Shown: piece by piece, positions 1-5,367 of the stretch
Layout of the letters: every line of letters begins with the position of its first letter
Position numbering within the stretch: the stretch's first letter is position 1
Source: an uncultured Lachnospiraceae bacterium
GTDB lineage: Bacteria > Bacillota_A > Clostridia > Lachnospirales > Lachnospiraceae
Length of the DNA stretch: 7,435 nucleotides
Assembly (NCBI GenBank): GCA_947177885.1
Contig: CAMWWF010000131.1
Location: forward strand, 1 to 7,435
Direction of reading: 5' to 3'
Notes under the pieces: model-generated
Database searches by the model: none
What the model was told of the DNA's origin: nothing
What the model saw: the letters and a program-made list of their open reading frames with translations, nothing else
Program-made: the position numbers and the translations under genes

Positions 1-144
1 TTTTTATTTAGTGCAGACCCTGTTTATGAACCGTTTATCAGCAATTACTCCATTCGTTATCCACAGGAACAAAACTATACCAATTTTACCCTATTCTTCA
101 CCATAATTCAAGGAATTTACCTCATTCCGGCTGCCTTTCCGTAA
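1..144 (+). other. Left-edge region, possible 3' end of a plus-strand gene (weak)
   Basis: A plus-strand frame is open from the left edge to a TAA at 142-144 (47 codons). It would encode a hydrophobic tail ending IIQGIYLIPAAFP. A second plus frame is also open, to about position 103, so openness alone is weak evidence in this A+T-rich, T-rich stretch. G or C at third positions of the first frame is only about 38%, lower than the neighbouring genes appear to use. If real, the gene would converge on the glycosyltransferase gene, and its stop codon would overlap the palindrome at 141-171. No family is recognised; plain intergenic DNA is equally likely. Confidence 0.2.
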
Positions 145-171
145 CAGTTCAGCCTTCTGCTGAACTGTTAC
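141..171. repeat. Perfect palindrome: 13-bp arms, 5-nt loop
   Basis: Arms 141-153 (GTAACAGTTCAGC) and 159-171 are exact reverse complements around the loop CTTCT. The element starts about 10 nt beyond the stop of the minus-strand glycosyltransferase gene. A transcript of either strand could fold it into a stable hairpin. Neither strand has the T-run of a classical intrinsic terminator, so it may be a 3'-end stabiliser, a weak or Rho-assisted terminator, or a member of a dispersed intergenic repeat family. A degenerate relative lies at 2085-2115, at the 3' end of the permease gene. Confidence 0.8.
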
Positions 172-181
172 ACCTTTCCCC

Positions 182-1927
182 TCATCTCCGGTAGAACCGC
201 ACATAATCGCCATCCAGAACGGCCGTATAGCCAAAGTCCTCCTCGATATAACGCATGATCCAACTATCCGTCGGCTCCCGCAGTTCCCCGTACCAACAGT
301 CCACAATAATAACATCCGGTTTCTTATCGGGATATTGCTCCCAATACTCCAGAAGCCTCTCATCATAACTGGTGGGATCCACTACAGAATAATGGCACAC
401 CTCATAATCGTCAAAGAGATATGCCGTTGTTCCCGGTGCCAGCACTATTCCCACCACGATCAGCACATTTTCCCCCGTCTCCAGATTTTCCCGGTAGAAC
501 TCATAATTGGAATTATAAATATACGCACCGATGTAATCTGTCAGTATACCCGCCGCCGGTCCGTCTTTCATGATTCCCCCGACCTTCAGGATCGTATTGT
601 TGCTCTTTCCGCCGCGCAGGGTAAACCCTTTTCCAAAGATACAGCAAAGGCAAAGGCTTACCGTCAGAAGATACACCCATGGCTTCCCCGATTCCCCCAT
701 AACCTTCTCCAGAGCATAGATAATGACCGCCGCCGCAAAGACAATCCCCAGGGAACCGTGGGGCAGTGTATAGTACAGGGTCAGGTCGCTTATATACATC
801 ACTCCCGCATATGCCACCAGTGTTCCCAGCACTCCCCAGAAAAGCTTTTTTCTGCGTTGGTCCGCCCAGGACCACACAAGAACGGCCGACAGCCAGATCA
901 GCAGCAGATGTATCTGTAGGTATTCATACCCTATGCCCTGTATTGCCCAGTAATAGAGCTGCACAAGCTCTGCTGTCACGATGGCCAGGGTCAGATAGAT
1001 CAGCCATCCTGCCTTTCTGTCCCATTTCCTGTCTTTTCTCTCCAATGACCGCCGCACAATAAGCCAAAGCAGACCGCTTACCGCGCCTGTCACGGTAAGC
1101 CATATTCCCCACAGCACAAAATTATCCGCATAGGTATATGTCTTTTCTTCCGTCATACCCGATATCTCATGGGTCGTATCGTATGAAATGAGCCTGCTTA
1201 CATTTTCACCGAATTCCTGCAGGCTTACGTTCCGGAACACATACATGAGCCACAGGCCGCCGCACACCACACAGGTTACAGTCAGTATCAGACAGTCCCT
1301 CCAACGCTTTTTTCCGGATCTCGCCAGGATCCAGATCAGGAAAAAAGGAAATAAGATGATGCAGGTGGGATACGTCAGTATCTCGCAGGACAATACGATC
1401 CCCACGCCTGCGGGCAGATACCACTTGCTCTTTTGTTCCCGCTCCAGATCATGGTAATATTTCATCATGAGCAGGATACCGGCCGTGAGAAACCACAGCT
1501 GCATATTTCCGAACTCAGGAATCTGGATATTTTTCGGAACAAGATTGAAATACAGTATCGCCAGCAAAAAGGCATACTCCTTCTTCATATCCCGGATCAG
1601 CGTCCGGTATACGAAATAAGTGAGGGCAAGCTGTATGCCCGTCGTAACCACCCGAAGGTACAGTATCACTCCTGTAAAGGTACCCGTTACCGCCCTGTAG
1701 ACCCACATCAGGCCGGCACAAAAAAAAGCAGAAGTCTGATGTGGCTCCCACATTTCCTTAAACAGCATATCGCCCTGCAGATTGCGGTATGCCATCACGA
1801 TCTGATATTCCTCGTCAAGGGTATAATCGACAAAGATCAGTTTCACCGCCGCAAGTACACTTCCCAGCAGCAGAATCACCCTGATCATTTTCCACGCTCT
1901 ATCTGACACAGTCGGCTTCTGTTCCAT
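182..1927 (-). CDS. GT-C fold membrane glycosyltransferase-like protein (GT39/PMT-type)
   Basis: Polytopic membrane protein of 581 residues from the chosen start. A short cytoplasmic N-terminus leads into a first membrane helix (about residues 14-33). The first outer loop then carries the acidic motif TLDEEYQ (D38, E39, E40), where GT-C enzymes such as GT39/PMT and ArnT relatives keep their catalytic or metal-binding acids. About ten further hydrophobic helices follow, then a C-terminal soluble domain of about 147 residues (435-581) with alternating strands such as NVLIVVGIV and KPDVIIVDC, presumably extracellular. By family it should transfer a sugar from a polyprenyl-phosphate donor to a lipid, protein or cell-wall polymer; the acceptor is unknown. 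Start: the frame runs up to an ATG at 2032, but an extended -10 promoter overlaps that codon, so transcripts would begin downstream of it. The ATG at 1925-1927 (MEQKPTVSD), with a weak GGAAAG upstream, is preferred. If the longer start is used, 35 residues are added. No sugar-pathway neighbours are visible, so the GT call rests on topology and the acidic motif. Confidence 0.75.
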   Translation of the reverse strand: MEQKPTVSDRAWKMIRVILLLGSVLAAVKLIFVDYTLDEEYQIVMAYRNLQGDMLFKEMWEPHQTSAFFCAGLMWVYRAVTGTFTGVILYLRVVTTGIQLALTYFVYRTLIRDMKKEYAFLLAILYFNLVPKNIQIPEFGNMQLWFLTAGILLMMKYYHDLEREQKSKWYLPAGVGIVLSCEILTYPTCIILFPFFLIWILARSGKKRWRDCLILTVTCVVCGGLWLMYVFRNVSLQEFGENVSRLISYDTTHEISGMTEEKTYTYADNFVLWGIWLTVTGAVSGLLWLIVRRSLERKDRKWDRKAGWLIYLTLAIVTAELVQLYYWAIQGIGYEYLQIHLLLIWLSAVLVWSWADQRRKKLFWGVLGTLVAYAGVMYISDLTLYYTLPHGSLGIVFAAAVIIYALEKVMGESGKPWVYLLTVSLCLCCIFGKGFTLRGGKSNNTILKVGGIMKDGPAAGILTDYIGAYIYNSNYEFYRENLETGENVLIVVGIVLAPGTTAYLFDDYEVCHYSVVDPTSYDERLLEYWEQYPDKKPDVIIVDCWYGELREPTDSWIMRYIEEDFGYTAVLDGDYVRFYRR

Positions 1928-2030
1928 CGCATCTGTCTCTTTCCGGTATCGGGAAGCATCAGGAAGTATCGCAAAAAATTTCCCCAACGATTCCGGATAA
2001 CCATTAAATGAATTTTCCGTCTCATATATC

Positions 2031-2058
2031 ATTATAACAGTTATCCTTTTTTCCGCAA
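2031..2058 (-). promoter_or_regulatory. Extended -10 promoter for the glycosyltransferase gene
   Basis: On the minus strand there is a perfect TATAAT (2031-2036) preceded by TG plus one base, giving TGnTATAAT. A weak -35-like TTGCGG (2053-2058) stands at 16-bp spacing. Extended -10 promoters tolerate poor -35 boxes. Transcription would start near 2024, inside the longest reading frame, which supports translation from 1927. It lies just after the permease gene and suggests separate transcription of the two. Confidence 0.5.
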
Positions 2059-2084
2059 TAACCAGAAATAAAATATTGCCAAAC

Positions 2085-2115
2085 GTAATAATTCAGCCTT
2101 CTGCCGAGCTGTTAC
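2085..2115. repeat. Degenerate copy of the 141-171 palindrome at the permease 3' end
   Basis: Positions 2092-2115 match 148-171 at 22 of 24 bases, and the left arm 2085-2097 differs from 141-153 at two bases, with the loop CTTCT conserved. The four substitutions turn a perfect 13-bp stem into one with two mismatches and two G-U wobbles. It touches the TAG stop of the FtsX permease gene. On the minus strand it is followed by a moderately T-rich stretch (TATTTTATTT a little farther on), so it may act as a weak terminator, but no clean T-run abuts the stem. Confidence 0.65.
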
Positions 2116-3371
2116 TATTCCGTCATAACCGTCTTGATGGAAAGCCTGCCGATCATTCGGGTATAACAACAGATCACAGCTTCGTATGCAATGATAAACG
2201 TGATCAGTGACAGAATGCATGCCTTTATGTCAAAGCGGAATTCCGGTATGGCCTCATAATCCGCAAATATCACTGAGACCATGATCTTCAGGAGCATATA
2301 CTGGTACGCCGTCCCGATCACAAAGCCTGTATATGACACTGGCCTGTAGCCGCCCAGCAGAGACCTGCCGCATTCCCTCCGGGAATATCCGAACACTTTC
2401 ATCATGGCGATGGTCTTCGTGTTGACTTTCATCACACTGGACAGGGATAGCAGCAGCGTCATAAAAGCAAGGATCAGACCGATGGATATCATCATGACCG
2501 CCATAGCCTCGCTTGCCAGTTCATCCATGGCCATGGACATCTGGGTCATGGACGCAAAGCAAAATGAGGAAAATGCCACAAAGAACACAAGGATCTTTCG
2601 GCTCCTCAGCGTATTTTTCCTCAGATCCCGCAGGAAAGACAGATCCTTCGGCTCTCTGTCCCCACCCGGCAGCCGTCTCACCGGCTGTCCTTCGGCAGAT
2701 AATGTTTTATCCGGATATGAGACATCCCGCTCCTTCCTCAGACATCTTTTGTGGGAGTACGCTCCGCCAAAACGGCCGGTACTTCTTCCCCCACTCTCCT
2801 GCACCTCCCTCAACAGATGAAGCACAGGCTTCCTCATTTTTGACCATGCATACAGAACGGACAGTCCCGTGAAGAAGAGCGTGGGCAGCACAATAAGGAA
2901 GAGGACCGGTCCCGGATGCAGCTGCGGCTGCATATCGGGGAAAAACCGCTCCCTGTTCTGGATCTCATAAAAAACCGGCATATACAGCCAGGCTCCGATA
3001 TAACCGACCACGCCGCCCAGCAGAACGCTGAGTCCGAACACCCGGAAATGTCCCGCCACTCTCAGATTGGAATACCCCATGGCCTTTAAGATGCCAAGCT
3101 CCTTCCCATGACTGTCAATATAATTCTTGATATAAAAAAACAGCATGACCACAGAGGTCAGCACCAGACATCCCCCTGAGACGGCGGACACCACCTTTCC
3201 GGTCAGTACGACGGCCTCGTACAGAATGATCCCCCGGGGATCCGTTATCTCATCTTTGATCCCGGCAACATCGGCATTATAATTGAGAAAAAGCGCACAG
3301 ACAAAGACCGCACAACACACCACCACCGATATTCCCAATAATTTTTTCAGATCCCTTATTCCGATAACCAT
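2115..3371 (-). CDS. FtsX-like ABC transporter permease (compact, two FtsX modules)
   Basis: Integral membrane subunit of 418 residues that should pair with the ATPase encoded upstream in the same operon. It holds two homologous four-helix modules. Module 1 has helices near residues 11-29, 60-81, 112-136 and 155-175; module 2 near 258-276, 290-312, 340-362 and 384-402. After the second helix of each module comes the FtsX cytoplasmic motif thought to contact the ATPase: KELGILKAMGYS (90-101) and TIAMMKVFGYSRRE (320-333). The loops after helix 1 are only about 30 and 15 residues, so the large outer domain of MacB or LolE is absent. A charged, probably cytoplasmic linker (about 180-257) joins the modules. 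The start has GGAG 9 nt upstream. Members of this superfamily export lipids, lipoproteins or peptides, or act in peptide-antibiotic sensing; the substrate cannot be inferred. It lies 133 nt after the ATPase gene. Confidence 0.88.
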   Translation of the reverse strand: MVIGIRDLKKLLGISVVVCCAVFVCALFLNYNADVAGIKDEITDPRGIILYEAVVLTGKVVSAVSGGCLVLTSVVMLFFYIKNYIDSHGKELGILKAMGYSNLRVAGHFRVFGLSVLLGGVVGYIGAWLYMPVFYEIQNRERFFPDMQPQLHPGPVLFLIVLPTLFFTGLSVLYAWSKMRKPVLHLLREVQESGGRSTGRFGGAYSHKRCLRKERDVSYPDKTLSAEGQPVRRLPGGDREPKDLSFLRDLRKNTLRSRKILVFFVAFSSFCFASMTQMSMAMDELASEAMAVMMISIGLILAFMTLLLSLSSVMKVNTKTIAMMKVFGYSRRECGRSLLGGYRPVSYTGFVIGTAYQYMLLKIMVSVIFADYEAIPEFRFDIKACILSLITFIIAYEAVICCYTRMIGRLSIKTVMTE

Positions 3372-3511
3372 ATCTCTGCTCCAACCTTTCCCAAACCCGA
3401 AGTCTGCCGAATACGAACCGAATCTTCTCTTTTCCGCCCGGTCCGCTTTTCATTCCGCAGCCCCTGCGAAGTCGCCGGACAACCCGGAACTTCTTCGCAC
3501 ATTTCTACCAT
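3356..3511 (-). CDS. Possible 51-residue bridging frame between ATPase and permease genes
   Basis: A minus-strand ATG frame begins inside the last codons of the ATPase gene (its ATG overlaps the TGG-TAG end) and stops 16 nt inside the permease gene. The product would be a very basic, polar peptide, starting [10 protein letters not shown] and rich in R and K (for example KRTGRKRED), with no membrane segment. The double overlap would suit translational coupling across the 133-nt gap. No ribosome binding site is clear, although reinitiation could serve, and the composition is not strongly protein-like. It may be chance openness of a spacer. No homology is recognised. Confidence 0.22.
   Translation of the reverse strand: MVEMCEEVPGCPATSQGLRNEKRTGRKREDSVRIRQTSGLGKVGAEIWLSE
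3468..3493 (-). other. Imperfect stem-loop in the ATPase-permease spacer
   Basis: GAAGT and CCGG (3468-3472 and 3475-3478) pair with CCGG and ACTTC (3484-3487 and 3489-3493) around a 5-nt loop, with a small asymmetric internal loop. It begins about 12 nt after the ATPase stop. No T-run follows on the minus strand, so it is not a standard terminator. It could tune permease expression or mRNA stability within the operon. Confidence 0.35.
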
Positions 3512-4197
3512 CCTATCTCATATGCGGTCTTCTGTGTCTCGTTCCTGTACACATCCGATATCTTACCGCTGTTCATTCTGATCACTGTCTTTGCCATCTC
3601 GGCGATATTCAGATTATGGGTTACCATCACAACGGTAAAGCCATACTCTTCCTGCAGCCTGCATATGTAATCCAGTACCTGCCTTCCCGTCTCCTCGTCC
3701 AATGCCCCGGTAGGCTCATCCAGGAACAGTACTTTCGGTTTCTTCGCCAGCGCCCTGGCAACCGACACCCGCTGCTGCTGGCCTCCGGAAAGCTCCCCCG
3801 GATATTTGAAAAGCTTATCCGCCAGTCCTACCGCCTCAATGACTTCCCTGTAATCCCTGTTTCCCGCCAGATCAGCTCCCATCCTGACGTTCTTATCCAC
3901 ATTCAGATTCGGCAGCAGATAATACTGTTGAAAAATAAATCCCACATTTTCCCTTCGAAACTCCGTAAGACCGCTGTCTGACAACGTCGTAATATCCTCC
4001 GCATCATAGAATATATTCCCTCCATCCGGACGCTCGAGCCCTGAAACCGCGTTCAGCAGAGTAGACTTTCCCGAACCTGACGCCCCCAGGATCACAAGGA
4101 AATCACCGTCCTCTATTCTCAGGCTGATTCCCTTTAACACCTGAAAACGGCTCTCACCGTTCCCGTAAAATTTAGTAAGATTTTTGACTTCTATCAT
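3505..4197 (-). CDS. ABC transporter ATP-binding protein (MacB/LolD-type)
   Basis: Nucleotide-binding subunit of 230 residues, cytoplasmic, that drives the FtsX permease encoded next. All ABC motifs are intact in order: Walker A GASGSGKS (38-45), Q-loop FIFQQ (88-92, Q90/Q91), signature LSGGQ (136-140), Walker B VLFLDE (156-161), D-loop GALD (164-167) and H-loop histidine H194. The sequence [18 protein letters not shown] and the EPTGALD context are typical of the LolD/MacB/FtsE group, which works with FtsX permeases. Start: family proteins begin close to [12 protein letters not shown], and the ATG at 4195-4197 has a purine-rich GGGGGAGG site directly upstream. In-frame TTG (4236) and ATG (4227) codons would add 10 to 13 unconserved residues, though the TTG would overlap the tetR stop. 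The gap from the tetR stop is 35 nt, indicating one transcript. Confidence 0.95.
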   Translation of the reverse strand: MIEVKNLTKFYGNGESRFQVLKGISLRIEDGDFLVILGASGSGKSTLLNAVSGLERPDGGNIFYDAEDITTLSDSGLTEFRRENVGFIFQQYYLLPNLNVDKNVRMGADLAGNRDYREVIEAVGLADKLFKYPGELSGGQQQRVSVARALAKKPKVLFLDEPTGALDEETGRQVLDYICRLQEEYGFTVVMVTHNLNIAEMAKTVIRMNSGKISDVYRNETQKTAYEIGW

Positions 4198-4232
4198 TTT
4201 CCTCCCCCTCCCCGATGCTGTTCCCATTCCAT

Positions 4233-4850
4233 TCAACTTTCATATGCCGTTGTTTCCTCCGCACTGGAGCTTGTTTGAAAAATGCTTTCCTTTCTCTTCC
4301 TGATCAGGCTGCCGACTATCTCCGCCATCATCCCGTCGATCTCCTCTCCGCTGAAATGACACATTTTCGTGGCACAGAGAGAAGCGATCCCGTGAGAATA
4401 TATCCACATATGGCGATACAGCCTCTCGGCAGCAGCCCCTGTCAGTCCATATCCGGTTTCAACAGAGGCAAGGATCCTGTCATAGCTCTCGTCTATCAGC
4501 ATCAATACCTCCGCAAGATCAGGAATACTCTCCTGTTCCGCCATGAACAAAAGCTGAAACAGTTTTGGCTCCTCTGTGGCGAAAAGGATATACTGCCTTC
4601 CAACACCCCTGAAAGCAGGCGTTTCCTGCAATCCTCTCTCAATATATCCCTTATAGAGCACCTTTGCGGCTTTCAGAACCGCGCCCTGCACCTCCTCCAT
4701 ATTCTGGAACACGGTAAAGACCGGCCTTGCCGAACTCCCCAGCCTGTCTCCCAGCGATCTGGCCGTCAGTGCCTGGATACCATCCTCCCGGACAATGGTC
4801 AATGCGGCTTCCACTATCTCATCTCTCGAAAATTTTGCTTTCGGCGGCAT
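4233..4850 (-). CDS. TetR/AcrR-family transcriptional regulator
   Basis: Protein of 205 residues with an N-terminal TetR DNA-binding domain (about 7-55): FSRDEIVEAALTIVREDG forms helix 1, and LTARSLGDRLGSSARPVFTVF forms the helix-turn-helix and the following segment. The C-terminal ligand and dimer domain contains MWIYSHGIASL (148-158), whose W149 and H153-G154 resemble the WHG-type TetR C-terminal domain (TetR_C_33). As first gene of an operon with an ABC exporter, it most likely represses its own operon and is relieved by a ligand linked to the exporter. A strong AGAGGAGG site stands about 8 nt before the ATG. The leader holds a perfect inverted repeat at 4877-4908, a candidate operator. 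The ligand is unknown. Confidence 0.93.
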   Translation of the reverse strand: MPPKAKFSRDEIVEAALTIVREDGIQALTARSLGDRLGSSARPVFTVFQNMEEVQGAVLKAAKVLYKGYIERGLQETPAFRGVGRQYILFATEEPKLFQLLFMAEQESIPDLAEVLMLIDESYDRILASVETGYGLTGAAAERLYRHMWIYSHGIASLCATKMCHFSGEEIDGMMAEIVGSLIRKRKESIFQTSSSAEETTAYES

Positions 4851-4876
4851 ACAAAATCCTCCTCTATTCCTGCGGT

Positions 4877-4908
4877 CAATGCGTCAGGCAGGTATGCCTG
4901 ACGCATTG
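4877..4908. promoter_or_regulatory. Perfect inverted repeat in tetR leader, candidate TetR operator or RNA hairpin
   Basis: Two 14-bp arms (4877-4890 and 4895-4908, the second reading TGCCTGACGCATTG) are exact reverse complements around a 4-nt centre. The element lies between the inferred transcription start (about 4935) and the ribosome binding site. TetR dimers bind palindromes near their own gene, so autoregulation by roadblock is plausible. The long, closely spaced arms would also form a strong hairpin in the leader RNA, which could affect stability or translation. No T-run follows, so it is not an intrinsic terminator. Confidence 0.6.
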
Positions 4909-4941
4909 TTCTGCATCATCTGTTTTGCAACGTATGTTTTA

Positions 4942-4969
4942 ATTATACACCTTTCTCCGCCAAAGTCAA
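4942..4969 (-). promoter_or_regulatory. Sigma-A-type promoter of the tetR-ABC-FtsX operon
   Basis: On the minus strand, TTGACT (4964-4969, five of six consensus bases) and TATAAT (4942-4947, six of six) are separated by 16 bp. Transcription should start near 4935, giving an untranslated leader of about 85 nt that contains the inverted repeat. Confidence 0.8.
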
Positions 4970-5102
4970 CAATAAATGGATCTGTTACAATGCCTTATTG
5001 CGGGCAATCTCAAACTGCAGAAGTATTAACTATAAAATATACAACCGTTACAATATAACCAGAAACCAATAATATAAGGATTCGCAGAAAGGTTGTGACA
5101 AA

Positions 5103-5240
5103 ATGAATATGACTGAGGTGGCAAGACTGCTTTTAGGTTTGCGTGCTGCCGGATGGACAGAAAAGGAGATCAATGACTTTATACTCTACATTGAGTCCGG
5201 CGAGGAACAATATAAACCCAAGCCGCGGGACGGGAAATGA
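5103..5240 (+). CDS. Small protein of unknown function (45 residues)
   Basis: The ATG frame encodes 45 residues, beginning MNMTEVARLLLGLRAAGWTE and ending KPRDGK, with an AAAGG site 10 nt before the start. The composition is convincingly protein-like: an amphipathic helix (EVARLLLGLRAAG), a WTEKEINDFILYIESG segment resembling a second helix with a helix-capping T-E-K-E turn, and a charged lysine and proline-rich tail. There is no signal peptide or membrane helix, so it is probably cytosolic. It is divergent from tetR across a 252-nt gap and convergent with the chemotaxis genes. Upstream, TTACAA (5048-5053) and TAATAT (5070-5075) at 16 bp form only a weak promoter candidate. Short proteins with a G-W-T-x-x-E-I-x-x-F pattern seem familiar to me from Clostridia, but I cannot name a family. 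No function is assigned. Confidence 0.6.
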   Translation: MNMTEVARLLLGLRAAGWTEKEINDFILYIESGEEQYKPKPRDGK

Positions 5241-5292
5241 TCCTGTTTTATCTCATCTGTAACAGTTTCTGACCATATCCCTCCATAATACC

Positions 5293-5331
5293 AAAAAGAG
5301 GCACCCCCTTATCACTATGGGGATGCCTCTT
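5293..5331 (-). terminator. Rho-independent terminator of the chemotaxis unit
   Basis: Read on the minus strand, AAGAGGCA then CCCC pairs with GGGG then TGCCTCTT, with one bulged base and a loop of about 11 nt, followed at once by a run of five T (5297-5293). It lies about 35 nt after the MCP stop codon. The plus strand has no T-run after the stem, so it should terminate mainly minus-strand transcription, though it could slow plus-strand transcripts from the small gene. Confidence 0.85.
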
Positions 5332-5367
5332 ATCAATTACAGCTTATACCTTTTGAAAAGCGGTGGA

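Noticed and set aside
1..181. Minus-strand short frame near the left edge (product LVLFLWITNGVIADKRF and on)
   Set aside because: It lacks an ATG and a ribosome binding site; its hydrophobic product fits chance translation of A+T-rich DNA.
335..919. Long plus-strand open frame opposite the glycosyltransferase gene
   Set aside because: It is antisense to a well-supported membrane protein gene, has no convincing ribosome binding site and its product is unlike a protein (many H, R and Q). Similar antisense frames at 1433-1906, 3283-3981, 4215-4901 and 5627-6016 are rejected for the same reason.
4198..4236. TTG or ATG start of the ATPase overlapping the tetR stop
   Set aside because: ABC ATPases of this group begin near MIEVKNLTK, and the purine-rich ribosome binding site lies just before the ATG at 4197. 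The overlap is tempting but not supported by family length.
4931..4950. Imperfect GTAT...ATAC symmetry around the tetR -10 box as an alternative operator
   Set aside because: Arms are only 4 bp and the symmetry mostly reflects the TATAAT sequence; the downstream 14-bp palindrome is a far stronger candidate.
4984..5054. Direct repeat GTTACAAT at 4984-4991 and 5047-5054 upstream of the small gene
   Set aside because: Eight bases in an A+T-rich region at 63-bp spacing can arise by chance. The spacing does not match a whole number of helical turns, and no promoter context clarifies a role.
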